DNA of 6,771 nt from an uncultured Mollicutes bacterium. Lineage in GTDB: Bacteria > Bacillota_I > Bacilli_A > Acholeplasmatales > Anaeroplasmataceae. A program made the position numbers and the translations under genes. A model generated the notes under the pieces. That model was not told where the DNA came from, searched no databases, and saw only the letters and a program-made list of their open reading frames with translations. The DNA lies in the NCBI GenBank assembly GCA_900547045.1, contig URFB01000066.1:1-6771 (forward strand), given 5' to 3'. Numbering within the stretch: the first letter of the stretch is position 1; the number at the start of each line of letters is the position of its first letter. Positions 1-6,214 of the stretch are shown piece by piece.

Positions 1-731
1 AGCCTTTTGAATGAATCAGACTCAAAGGGACTTATGACAAGAACATCATTAAGATTTCTTGCAATATCATATAAAACCATTGTTTTACCAGACCCAGTAG
101 GACCTATAACAGCACAATCCTCATCATTTTCAAGCATCTTAAATATTTGTCTTTGGGTGGCTTGTTCAGAATCCGTTAAAAGATAATCATTTTTAATAAA
201 TCTTTCTACCATATATAAGGGAGATGCGAAGATATTTTCTGGCTTAAAGATATCATTTAAATCAATAGAAATCGCCTTTTTGTGAGAGCATAGTACCTTC
301 CTTAGCTCATCAAGGCTGGCTTCTATTAATAGGTCATTTTCAATTTTATAAAATTTATTTTCACTCATTACATAGGTATATTGATACATAGGCTTATGGA
401 TTAGATGTAAATAATACTTATTTTGCATAAGCTGCTTTAAAATACGACTATTAGATATTTTAGAGCTTTTAAGCTCAATATTAATAACGGCATTTTTGGT
501 TACCTTAATTAAATCAAGCTCCTTATTAAGATGAGGTAAGACAAAGCTATAGCTAAAGCCACCTAAATATTCATAATCAAGATCTAAAAGCTCAAGCATT
601 TTTTGAATTGTAAGAATTTCCTCATGGCGATATTGCTTAGAGGCCTTAAAGCCTAAATAATATTTTAAATATTTTTGGCTAAGCCTTTCATTATTTGAAA
701 AATTAATTAAATCAAGTAAATTAATAAGCAT
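1..731 (-). CDS. Partial: PD-(D/E)xK/NERD-like nuclease domain fused to a P-loop (SF1 helicase-like) ATPase, C-terminus missing
   Basis: The frame is open from ATG at 729-731 to the window edge, giving 243 N-terminal residues; the rest lies outside. Residues about 35-110 resemble a restriction-endonuclease-like core: D73 in ELDLIKVT, followed by the strand AVINIELKS with E86-x-K88. That spacing matches the D...ExK active site of NERD/PD-(D/E)xK nucleases. Residues 185-200 (LTDSEQATQRQIF) look like the Q-motif region ahead of an SF1 helicase core, and GPTGSGKT at 210-217 is a clear Walker A motif followed by a second strand (VLVISPF). Inference: a nucleic-acid-dependent ATPase or helicase with an N-terminal nuclease domain, possibly in repair or defence. 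DUF2075/Schlafen-like and UvrD-like cores are both possible, since motifs II-VI are not visible. The start is supported by AGGTGAT three bases upstream (735-741). It has its own promoter and sits 44 bp after the ATPase. Confidence 0.75.
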   Translation of the reverse strand, partial: MLINLLDLINFSNNERLSQKYLKYYLGFKASKQYRHEEILTIQKMLELLDLDYEYLGGFSYSFVLPHLNKELDLIKVTKNAVINIELKSSKISNSRILKQLMQNKYYLHLIHKPMYQYTYVMSENKFYKIENDLLIEASLDELRKVLCSHKKAISIDLNDIFKPENIFASPLYMVERFIKNDYLLTDSEQATQRQIFKMLENDEDCAVIGPTGSGKTMVLYDIARNLNDVLVISPFESDSFKR

Positions 732-734
732 TAT

Positions 735-784
735 ATCACCTAGTTTCTTTACTATATTATAATTTTAAACAAATATTATTTCAA
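735..784 (-). promoter_or_regulatory. SigmaA-type promoter and RBS for the partial nuclease/helicase gene
   Basis: On the minus strand the -35 box is TTGAAA (779-784) and the -10 box is TATAAT (756-761), separated by exactly 17 bases. The -35 box is built from the last two sense codons of the ATPase (Leu913, Lys914). Transcription should start near 749, leaving a leader of under 20 bases with AGGTGAT (735-741) before the ATG at 731. I see no terminator hairpin between the ATPase stop and this gene, so read-through from the ATPase is also possible. Confidence 0.6.
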
Positions 785-3520
785 TTCCTTCTTTTTCTTA
801 AGATAATTAATTAAAACTACTATTTCATGAATAAAAAGAGGTAGTATTGACATTAAAAAGGTAATAAGCCAGCAAATAGCTGTCAAATTGTGAGTTGAGA
901 AAATATCGGATACACCCGGAAGCTCAATAACTAAAAATTGAAGTAATATTCCCGCTATAAAGGCGATAAAAAGCATATGATTTTTATCATTAAAGATATG
1001 AATGAAGCTTTCTTTAGGGCTACTCATTCCAATCATATGGAATAATTCGGCAAAGGCTAATGTGGTGAAGGACATAGTTTGAGCTTGATGTAAAATTAAA
1101 GGATTGCTTGTGTATAAAGCCTTAATAGCTGAAATACTATAGGCATGATTTAAAAAGCCACATGAAAAGTAAGAAATTATAACACAAATCGTAATTACAA
1201 TGCCATAGCCAAGGGTTAAATTTAAGCCTCCATTAGCAAAAATTCCTTCACTTGGGTCTCTTGGCTTTTCCTTCATAATATCCTTATCCTTAGCCTGCAT
1301 ACCAAGAGCAATGGCAGGAAGGGAATCAGTAATAAGATTTACCCACAAAAGATGAATCGCAATTAAAGGTGCAGGAAGACCTAATATAATGAGTAAAAGC
1401 ATGGCAAAAACCTCAGCGATATTACTTCCAAGTAGAAAATAGACCGTCTTTTTAATATTAGAATAAATTCCTCTTCCTTCCTCTACTGCTTTTTCAATAG
1501 AAGCGAAATTGTCATCTGCTAAGACCATATCAGCTGCACCCTTAGCAACATCTGTACCCGTAATTCCCATCGCAATACCTATATCAGCCGCCTTTAGGGA
1601 TGGAGCATCATTGACACCATCTCCTGTCATCGCTACAATATGGCCATTGGCCTTAAAGGCTCTTACGATTTGAACCTTATTTTCAGGTGAAACACGAGCA
1701 AATACGCGAACTCTTTTTACAGCATCCTTAAGCTCTTCTTCGGTCATCAAATCTATTTCTGAGCCTGTCATACAATCATTAATATCCGTACAAATTCCAA
1801 GCATACTAGCCACAGCAAAGGCAGTATCCTTATGGTCTCCTGTAATCATGACTGTGCTAATACCTGCCTCATGAAGCTTTGATACAGCGGGAATAGCCTC
1901 CTTTCTTGGAGGATCAATCATAGCAGTAAGTCCAACGAAGATTAAATTCTTCTCATCTCTTGAATCTCCCTCAAAATAGGCAAGGGCTAAAACACGAAGA
2001 GCTTGATGAGAATAATAATCATTAGCCTCATTAATTTTATTTATATCATCAATCATGATTTTTCTTACAACACCATTATCATAAATAAAGCTTGATCTTT
2101 TTAGGATACTATCAATTGCCCCCTTAGTATAGCTAATATAGCCATCCTTAAGCTTATGAGTTGTACTCATCATCTTACGGTTACTATCAAAGGGATATTC
2201 GGCAATTCTTTCCTCTTCAGCTTCAATTAATTTTTTAGGCAAATCTAGACTATTGGCAAGAATAACTAATGCAATTTCTGTCGGATCTCCATAAAGCCCC
2301 TCATCAACTGAGGCATTTGAGCATAGACTCATACCCTTGGCTAATAGCTTTAAAGGCTTAGGAGCCGTCTTATTAAAATCAGCCTCTTTATAATATTTAT
2401 TAATTGTATAGGCTTCAGTAACAGTCATTTTATTTTGGGTTAGGGTTCCCGTTTTATCTGAACAAATAACACTTACGGCTCCAAGAGTTTCAACTGAATG
2501 AAGCTTTCTTACAATTGTATTAGCCTTAGCCATTCTTTGAACGCCAATTGCAAGCACAATTGTTACAACCGCCGCTAGCCCTTCAGGAATAGCCGCTACC
2601 GCAAGCGAAATAGATGAAAGTAAAGCCTCGATATAAGCCTCTAAAACTAAGCCCTTACCATCAATAAAAATCCAGATAATATCAATTACAAGCACTAGTA
2701 CAACAATTAATAAGGTAAGCATTCCTAAATATTTTGATAATTTAGCTAAAACCTTTTGAAGGGGAGTTTCGCTTTCAGGCTCCTCATCAATTGATGTGGC
2801 AATTTTACCAATTTCCGTATCCATTCCTGTATTAATTACTACTCCCAATCCTCTTCCATAGGAAACAGTCGTAGACATATAGGCTAAATTAAGACGATCA
2901 CCAATTCCCACCTTTTTGGAAAAAACTAGACTTGCATCCTTTTCAGTTGGTAGAGACTCTCCTGTTAGAGATGATTCAATAATCTTTAAATTATGGCTTT
3001 CAATTAATCTTAAATCTGCCCCAATGGTATCGCCCTCATCAATGATGACAATATCACCCTTTACAAGCTCAGCTGATTTGATTCTTTGTCTTTTTCCATC
3101 CCTTATTACATTAACAAGTGGAGAAGACATTTTCTTTAAAGCCTCAAGTGAATTTTGAGCCTTAATTTCCTGAATTGTCCCGATTAAGGCATTAAGCATT
3201 ATTACAGCTAAAATAATAACGACATCTGGCCAATCACCTGTATTAACGAAGGAAAATGCTCCACCCTCCTTAATAACCTTAATGGTATCGTATAAAGATA
3301 CACCAATCGTAACCGCAATAGCTGCCAGTAGCACAAAAATCATAGGATCATTTAGTTCTGAAAGAAAAATTTTAAACCATGATTTTTTCTTCTTCTCCTT
3401 AATTTCGTTTCTTCCGTTTTCCTCAAGCCTTTTTTGGGCCTCTGTGCTTGAAAGCCCATCCTTAGATGTATTGAGCTCCCTAAGCACCTCATCAATTTCT
3501 TTTGTTTCATAGCTTATCAT
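776..3520 (-). CDS. P-type cation-transporting ATPase, SERCA/PMR1-like (type II), probable Mn2+/Ca2+ exporter
   Basis: At 914 aa this is full length for a bacterial type II P-type ATPase, a membrane pump that moves cations at the cost of ATP. Visible in order: N-terminal cation-ATPase domain (about 1-55), TM1-2 (about 59-117), actuator domain with TGES at 186-189, TM3-4 with PEGL at 312-315, phosphorylation site DKTGTLT with D355, nucleotide domain with KGA at 466-468, TGD at 560-562, hinge TGDGVNDAP at 632-640, and six C-terminal membrane segments. Ca2+ ligands known from SERCA appear to be kept: E313 (TM4), N700 and E703 (TM5), N728, T731 and D732 (TM6), E825 (TM8). The start has AGGAGG (3529-3534) eight bases upstream. 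The leader carries a manganese riboswitch, so the physiological substrate is inferred to be Mn2+, Ca2+ or both. The family is secure; the ion is not. Related proteins are named PacL, YloB or YoaB, but I assign no symbol. Confidence 0.95.
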   Translation of the reverse strand: MISYETKEIDEVLRELNTSKDGLSSTEAQKRLEENGRNEIKEKKKKSWFKIFLSELNDPMIFVLLAAIAVTIGVSLYDTIKVIKEGGAFSFVNTGDWPDVVIILAVIMLNALIGTIQEIKAQNSLEALKKMSSPLVNVIRDGKRQRIKSAELVKGDIVIIDEGDTIGADLRLIESHNLKIIESSLTGESLPTEKDASLVFSKKVGIGDRLNLAYMSTTVSYGRGLGVVINTGMDTEIGKIATSIDEEPESETPLQKVLAKLSKYLGMLTLLIVVLVLVIDIIWIFIDGKGLVLEAYIEALLSSISLAVAAIPEGLAAVVTIVLAIGVQRMAKANTIVRKLHSVETLGAVSVICSDKTGTLTQNKMTVTEAYTINKYYKEADFNKTAPKPLKLLAKGMSLCSNASVDEGLYGDPTEIALVILANSLDLPKKLIEAEEERIAEYPFDSNRKMMSTTHKLKDGYISYTKGAIDSILKRSSFIYDNGVVRKIMIDDINKINEANDYYSHQALRVLALAYFEGDSRDEKNLIFVGLTAMIDPPRKEAIPAVSKLHEAGISTVMITGDHKDTAFAVASMLGICTDINDCMTGSEIDLMTEEELKDAVKRVRVFARVSPENKVQIVRAFKANGHIVAMTGDGVNDAPSLKAADIGIAMGITGTDVAKGAADMVLADDNFASIEKAVEEGRGIYSNIKKTVYFLLGSNIAEVFAMLLLIILGLPAPLIAIHLLWVNLITDSLPAIALGMQAKDKDIMKEKPRDPSEGIFANGGLNLTLGYGIVITICVIISYFSCGFLNHAYSISAIKALYTSNPLILHQAQTMSFTTLAFAELFHMIGMSSPKESFIHIFNDKNHMLFIAFIAGILLQFLVIELPGVSDIFSTHNLTAICWLITFLMSILPLFIHEIVVLINYLKKKKELK

Positions 3521-3528
3521 AACATATT

Positions 3529-3534
3529 CCTCCT
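3529..3534 (-). promoter_or_regulatory. Shine-Dalgarno of the P-type ATPase, partly complementary to the aptamer
   Basis: AGGAGG lies eight bases before the ATG at 3518-3520. The nine bases ATGCTTAGG (3532-3540), which include the first half of this site, are the exact reverse complement of CCTAAGCAT at 3616-3624 inside the riboswitch aptamer. The site is therefore a possible target of translational masking as well as a strong ribosome binding site. Confidence 0.8.
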
Positions 3535-3540
3535 AAGCAT

Positions 3541-3563
3541 AAAAAAACAGGTACTATACCTGT
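3541..3563 (-). terminator. Intrinsic terminator in the ATPase leader (riboswitch expression platform)
   Basis: The hairpin ACAGGTA-TAG-TACCTGT has a perfect 7-bp stem (3547-3563) and runs directly into seven Ts (3541-3547) on the minus strand. It lies between the aptamer and the ATPase ribosome binding site, so it can stop transcription before the gene. Its 5' half can instead pair with 3584-3596 (13 bp, one G-U), which would prevent termination. It is also the first clear terminator downstream of asnA. Confidence 0.85.
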
Positions 3564-3583
3564 CGTTTTTTAAATATAGATAA

Positions 3584-3607
3584 GACAAGTATAGTAAAAG
3601 CTATACT
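3584..3607 (-). promoter_or_regulatory. Antiterminator 5' arm and competing anti-antiterminator hairpin
   Basis: TACTATACTTGTC (3584-3596) can pair with GACAGGTATAGTA (3552-3564) over 13 bp with one G-U, breaking the terminator. The same strand can instead form the hairpin AGTATAG-CTTTTA-CTATACT (3588-3607), whose first three bases (AGT) belong to the 3' strand of aptamer stem P1 (CTTAGT, 3605-3610). Ligand-stabilised P1 should thus disfavour this hairpin and release the antiterminator strand, predicting an ON switch. The pairings are read directly; the direction of switching is inferred and agrees with known yybP-ykoY riboswitches. Confidence 0.7.
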
Positions 3608-3690
3608 AAGTCTTGATGCTTAGGTAATATCCGGATTTATCAATCGAGCTGACGAATATTACTCCGATTAGGGCCATCTACTCCCTTAGT
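3605..3690 (-). ncRNA. yybP-ykoY-type manganese riboswitch aptamer
   Basis: The minus strand shows the landmarks of this class in order. P1 is ACTAAG (3685-3690) with CTTAGT (3605-3610). It is followed by the conserved GGGAGTAG loop (L1 side). P3 is a perfect 7-bp helix, GTAATAT (3656-3662) with ATATTAC (3624-3630). Inside P3 is the conserved TCGTCA (3650-3655), then a short stem GATT-GATA-AATC (3634-3645) leading into CGG (3631-3633). CAAGAC (3610-3615) closes the junction into P1. The same elements in the same order occur in the Lactococcus lactis yybP-ykoY RNA as I remember it. The class senses Mn2+ and usually activates Mn2+ exporters or P-type ATPases, which fits the downstream gene. P2 is poorly resolved by eye, and the usual P4 position holds only eight bases. 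Confidence 0.88.
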
Positions 3691-3725
3691 GAATTCATTC
3701 TAGCATATTTATTTTTTAAGTTCAA
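3690..3725 (-). promoter_or_regulatory. Extended -10 promoter driving the riboswitch and P-type ATPase
   Basis: On the minus strand the -35 box is TTGAAC (3720-3725), the spacer is 17 bases and the -10 box is TAGAAT (3697-3702), preceded by TGC, which makes a TGn extended -10. The expected start point is near A3690, the first base of riboswitch stem P1, so promoter and aptamer predictions support each other. A 7-bp inverted repeat, GCATATT...AATATGC (3703-3730), overlaps the -35 box and the TGn element. Confidence 0.75.
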
Positions 3726-3733
3726 TATGCATT

Positions 3734-4729
3734 TTATAATAATTTAATATTTAATTTCTTAAATTTTTCAATATCCTCCTCTGGCCAATATGAGGCCTGA
3801 ACCTCGCCAATATGTACCTTATTAAGCATAAAAAGACACATTCTTGATTGACCAATTCCGCCACCAATAGTAAGTGGAAGCCTATCATTTATAATATCCT
3901 GATGATATTTATATTCAAGCTTATATTCCTCATTTTTCTTCTTAAGCTGATATAGCAATGACTCCTTATTAACTCTTATTCCCATTGAAGAAATCTCATA
4001 GGCAATATTTAGGGGCTCATACCACAAAATTAAATCCCCATTTAAATGCCAATCATCATAATCAGCCGCTCTTCCATCATGAGGAAGACCATTTCTAAGC
4101 TTATCCCCAATATCCATTAGAAAAACCGCCCCATATTTTTTAGCTATTTCATTTTCGCGCTCCTTGCTTGATAAATTAGGATACATACTTAAAAGCTTTT
4201 CTGTACTAATAAAGGCGATATCATTTGGTAAATAATGAACAATACTTGGATATTTTTCTTCTACCTTAAGTGCGGTTTCAACTAAAGCCTTATAAATTCT
4301 TCTTACAACATTTTTGAGAAATTCCTTATTTCTATCTAAAACCGAAATAACCATTTCCCAATCCCATTGATCAACATAAAGCGAATGAATATTATCAAGC
4401 TCCTCATATGGTCTTATAGCATTCATATCCGTATAAATTCCTCTAAAGCCATATTTCTTTAAGGCATTACGCTTCCACTTTGCAAGTGACTGAACAATTT
4501 CGAGGCTTGCTTTAGTCTGAAAAGCCTTAAATCCAACGGCCTTTTCATAGCCATTTAGGTCATCATTTAGACCAGTAGATGGCTCTACAAAAAGAGGGGC
4601 TGATACTCTTGTTAGATTTAGCTTTTCACTTAGCTTACGCTCAAAGGTATCCTTAACAAGCTTAATCGCTATTTCCGTTTCCTCAAGGATTAGGATAGAC
4701 TTATAGCCCTCAACATATATATTGCTCAC
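3734..4729 (-). CDS. asnA: Aspartate--ammonia ligase (asparagine synthetase A)
   Basis: AsnA makes asparagine from aspartate, ammonia and ATP in the cytosol; its fold is that of class II aminoacyl-tRNA synthetases. From the GTG start at 4727-4729 the protein is 331 aa, close to the 330 aa of E. coli AsnA. Family blocks are all present: ETEIAIK (17-23), SAPLFV with the following D-L-N (43-59), SLAKWKR (81-87), RP (106-107), YVDQWDWE (118-125), DYDDW (223-227), LNGD (229-232), SSMGIRV (247-253) and the ATP-site GGGIGQSR (289-296). The frame stays open to an ATG at 4769-4771 (345 aa), but the GTG is preferred: AAGGGAG sits seven bases before it, the extra 14 residues (MVKYKILNKKGSVI) have no family counterpart, and that ATG lies in a probable promoter. 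A downstream terminator of its own is not visible; transcripts would enter the ATPase riboswitch. Confidence 0.95.
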   Translation of the reverse strand: MSNIYVEGYKSILILEETEIAIKLVKDTFERKLSEKLNLTRVSAPLFVEPSTGLNDDLNGYEKAVGFKAFQTKASLEIVQSLAKWKRNALKKYGFRGIYTDMNAIRPYEELDNIHSLYVDQWDWEMVISVLDRNKEFLKNVVRRIYKALVETALKVEEKYPSIVHYLPNDIAFISTEKLLSMYPNLSSKERENEIAKKYGAVFLMDIGDKLRNGLPHDGRAADYDDWHLNGDLILWYEPLNIAYEISSMGIRVNKESLLYQLKKKNEEYKLEYKYHQDIINDRLPLTIGGGIGQSRMCLFMLNKVHIGEVQASYWPEEDIEKFKKLNIKLL

Positions 4730-4736
4730 AATAACA

Positions 4737-4743
4737 CTCCCTT
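4737..4743 (-). promoter_or_regulatory. Ribosome binding site selecting the GTG start of asnA
   Basis: AAGGGAG on the minus strand is spaced seven bases from GTG at 4727-4729. No comparable purine-rich site precedes the upstream ATG at 4769-4771, where the bases just before it are ATTTTGATTTT. This decides the start in favour of GTG. Confidence 0.75.
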
Positions 4744-4761
4744 TTTTATTTAATATTTTAT

Positions 4762-4770
4762 ATTTTACCA
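4762..4770 (-). promoter_or_regulatory. Candidate extended -10 element for asnA
   Basis: TGGTAAAAT on the minus strand fits a TGn-TAAAAT extended -10, placing the start point about 20 bases ahead of the asnA ribosome binding site. No good -35 box is seen at 16-18 bases upstream (only a T-rich run), and AT-rich DNA gives such matches by chance, so this is tentative. The leader is too short for a T-box or other large riboswitch. Confidence 0.3.
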
Positions 4771-4815
4771 TAAAATCAAAATAAAAAAAGAGAAATTATA
4801 AATAAAATTGAATTT

Positions 4816-6147
4816 TTATTCTGATATTGACTCAAATAAATATTTTTTACGATATTTTACAAGACAAAAGCTTGAAACTAATACTCCAAGCAGCTCCGCT
4901 ACTGGAAGAGAAAACCAAATACCATTCTCTTTAAAAATTAAAGGTAGGGCAATTAAAGCAATAGTTAAAAATAAAATCGTTCTTGAAAATGATATAATAG
5001 CGGATACTAAGCCATTACCAAGAGCGGTAAAATAGCTGGATGCAAAAATAGAAAGACCAAATAACAAAAAGGCGGGATTATATAAGCTAAAATTATTAAC
5101 TGTTATTTTAAATACATTAGCTGATCCACCCGAAAATAAATGAGCAACCGGCTTAATTAAGGCAAATGATAAGCCATATGATAAAGTACTAATAGATAAA
5201 ATAATGATTAAGCTTTTAGCTAAAATTGACTTAAGCTCCTTTTTGTCATTCTTACCATACTTGTATGAAAATACGGGTGCGATTCCCATTGAATAGCCAA
5301 ATAAAATAGCAGTAAATAAAAACTGAAAATATAAAACGATGGTAATCGCTGCAACACCATCATCACCATAAAATTTTTGACATTGATAATTAAAAAGAAA
5401 GGTTGATATCGAATTGGCAAGATTTGTAACCATTTCCGATGACCCATTTGAAAAGGCTTCTTTTATTCTTTTAAAATCAGGCTTAAATTTTACGAAATAA
5501 AGAATACCCTTACGGTTAAGGCTAAAATATATAAGACCAGTAATGGAAGGAATTAAGCAAGCAATAACGGTCCCAAGGGCCGCGCCCTCAATTGACATAT
5601 GACAAATATCTAAGAAGAAAAAATCTAAGAAAATATTCATAATACCGGCCCCAATTACTAGGCTTAGGCCTAAATGAGGCTTACCTGCCGTAACAAATAG
5701 GGTTTGAAAGGCATTTTGAAGGAAACTAAATGGTAAAAAGCAAGTATAAATAATGTAATATTTTTGAGCATATGGCATTTGCTCAGGACTGGCTCCTAGC
5801 ATTCCTAATATTGGTTTTTGAAGGCTTAGGCCAAAGGCTAAAAAGATAAGAGCGCAGATAATTTCAGTTACAATAAACATTGTAAAATATCTTCTTGCTT
5901 CAGCTCCTTTATTCTCACCTAGGGTTTTCCCTACAATTGCACTTCCACCCGATGAAATCATAACTGCCAGACCTATGGCAAGGCACTGATAGGGATAAAT
6001 AATGTTTAGAGCTCCTAAAGCAGTTGTTCCTACATAATTGGAAATAAAAATACCATCAACGATGGTGTAAAGAGAAAAAAACATCATCATGATAATACTT
6101 GGCAGAGTAAATTTTAATATTTGCCTCAAATTAAATTTAGTATCCAT
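4816..6147 (-). CDS. MATE-family multidrug/cation antiporter-type efflux protein
   Basis: The 443-aa product has the usual MATE length (about 440-460) and two halves of about six hydrophobic segments each, consistent with a 12-helix inner-membrane transporter exporting organic cations or drugs in exchange for Na+ or H+. Family signatures visible: TLPSIIMM and the TM1 acidic residue D31 in IVDGIFISNYVG (29-40), ALGALNI (44-49), the first-half SGGSAIVGKTLG (66-77), NIFLDFFFL (171-179) followed by IEGAALGT (186-193), the second-half PVFSYKYGKN (291-300), and ALGNGL (375-380). D31 is in the position of the conserved TM1 aspartate of NorM/DinF-type proteins. Substrate cannot be read from sequence. 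It is closest in style to MepA/DinF-like MATEs of Bacillota. The start is supported by AAAGGAGG seven bases upstream and a consensus promoter. Downstream is asnA, 86 bp away, with no convincing terminator between. Confidence 0.92.
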   Translation of the reverse strand: MDTKFNLRQILKFTLPSIIMMMFFSLYTIVDGIFISNYVGTTALGALNIIYPYQCLAIGLAVMISSGGSAIVGKTLGENKGAEARRYFTMFIVTEIICALIFLAFGLSLQKPILGMLGASPEQMPYAQKYYIIYTCFLPFSFLQNAFQTLFVTAGKPHLGLSLVIGAGIMNIFLDFFFLDICHMSIEGAALGTVIACLIPSITGLIYFSLNRKGILYFVKFKPDFKRIKEAFSNGSSEMVTNLANSISTFLFNYQCQKFYGDDGVAAITIVLYFQFLFTAILFGYSMGIAPVFSYKYGKNDKKELKSILAKSLIIILSISTLSYGLSFALIKPVAHLFSGGSANVFKITVNNFSLYNPAFLLFGLSIFASSYFTALGNGLVSAIISFSRTILFLTIALIALPLIFKENGIWFSLPVAELLGVLVSSFCLVKYRKKYLFESISE

Positions 6148-6185
6148 AGCGTATCCTCCTTTCTTAAGATTTAGGTATCTATTTG

Positions 6186-6214
6186 ATTATAGCCTATATA
6201 GTCTTTAATGTCAA
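6186..6214 (-). promoter_or_regulatory. Perfect-consensus sigmaA promoter of the MATE gene
   Basis: The minus strand reads TTGACA (6209-6214), 17 bases, TATAAT (6186-6191): a full match to both consensus hexamers at ideal spacing. The start point should be near 6179, giving a leader of about 30 bases with AAAGGAGG seven bases before the ATG at 6145-6147. The -35 box abuts the T-tract of the nitroreductase terminator. Confidence 0.85.

Noticed and set aside
2916..3512. Plus-strand open frames at 2916-3158 and 3282-3512 inside the ATPase gene
   Set aside because: They lie opposite a strongly conserved P-type ATPase reading frame, their translations are low-complexity (Ser- and Phe-rich) and resemble no family, and no convincing ribosome binding site was noticed.
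4795..4800. TATAAT on the minus strand as a -10 box for asnA
   Set aside because: The hexamer at the proper upstream distance (CAGAAT) is a poor -35 match and there is no TGn extension; such hexamers are expected by chance in this AT-rich DNA.
4730..4815. T-box or other amino-acid riboswitch ahead of asnA
   Set aside because: The gap is only 86 bases, with no room for a T-box stem I and specifier loop and no T-box consensus sequence or terminator hairpin.
4801..4820. Hairpin AATAAAA/TTTTATT overlapping the MATE stop codon as a terminator
   Set aside because: The stem is seven A-T pairs only and is not followed directly by a T-tract (TATAATTTCTC comes first), so it is too weak to call; MATE to asnA read-through remains possible.
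4808..5447. Open frames at 4808-5035 (plus) and 5220-5447 (minus, another frame) inside the MATE gene
   Set aside because: Both overlap a clearly coding MATE frame; their translations show no domain and they lack supporting signals.
6148..6178. Short imperfect palindrome AGATACCTAAATCT in the MATE leader as an operator
   Set aside because: Only four bases per arm are symmetric, which is not distinguishable from chance.
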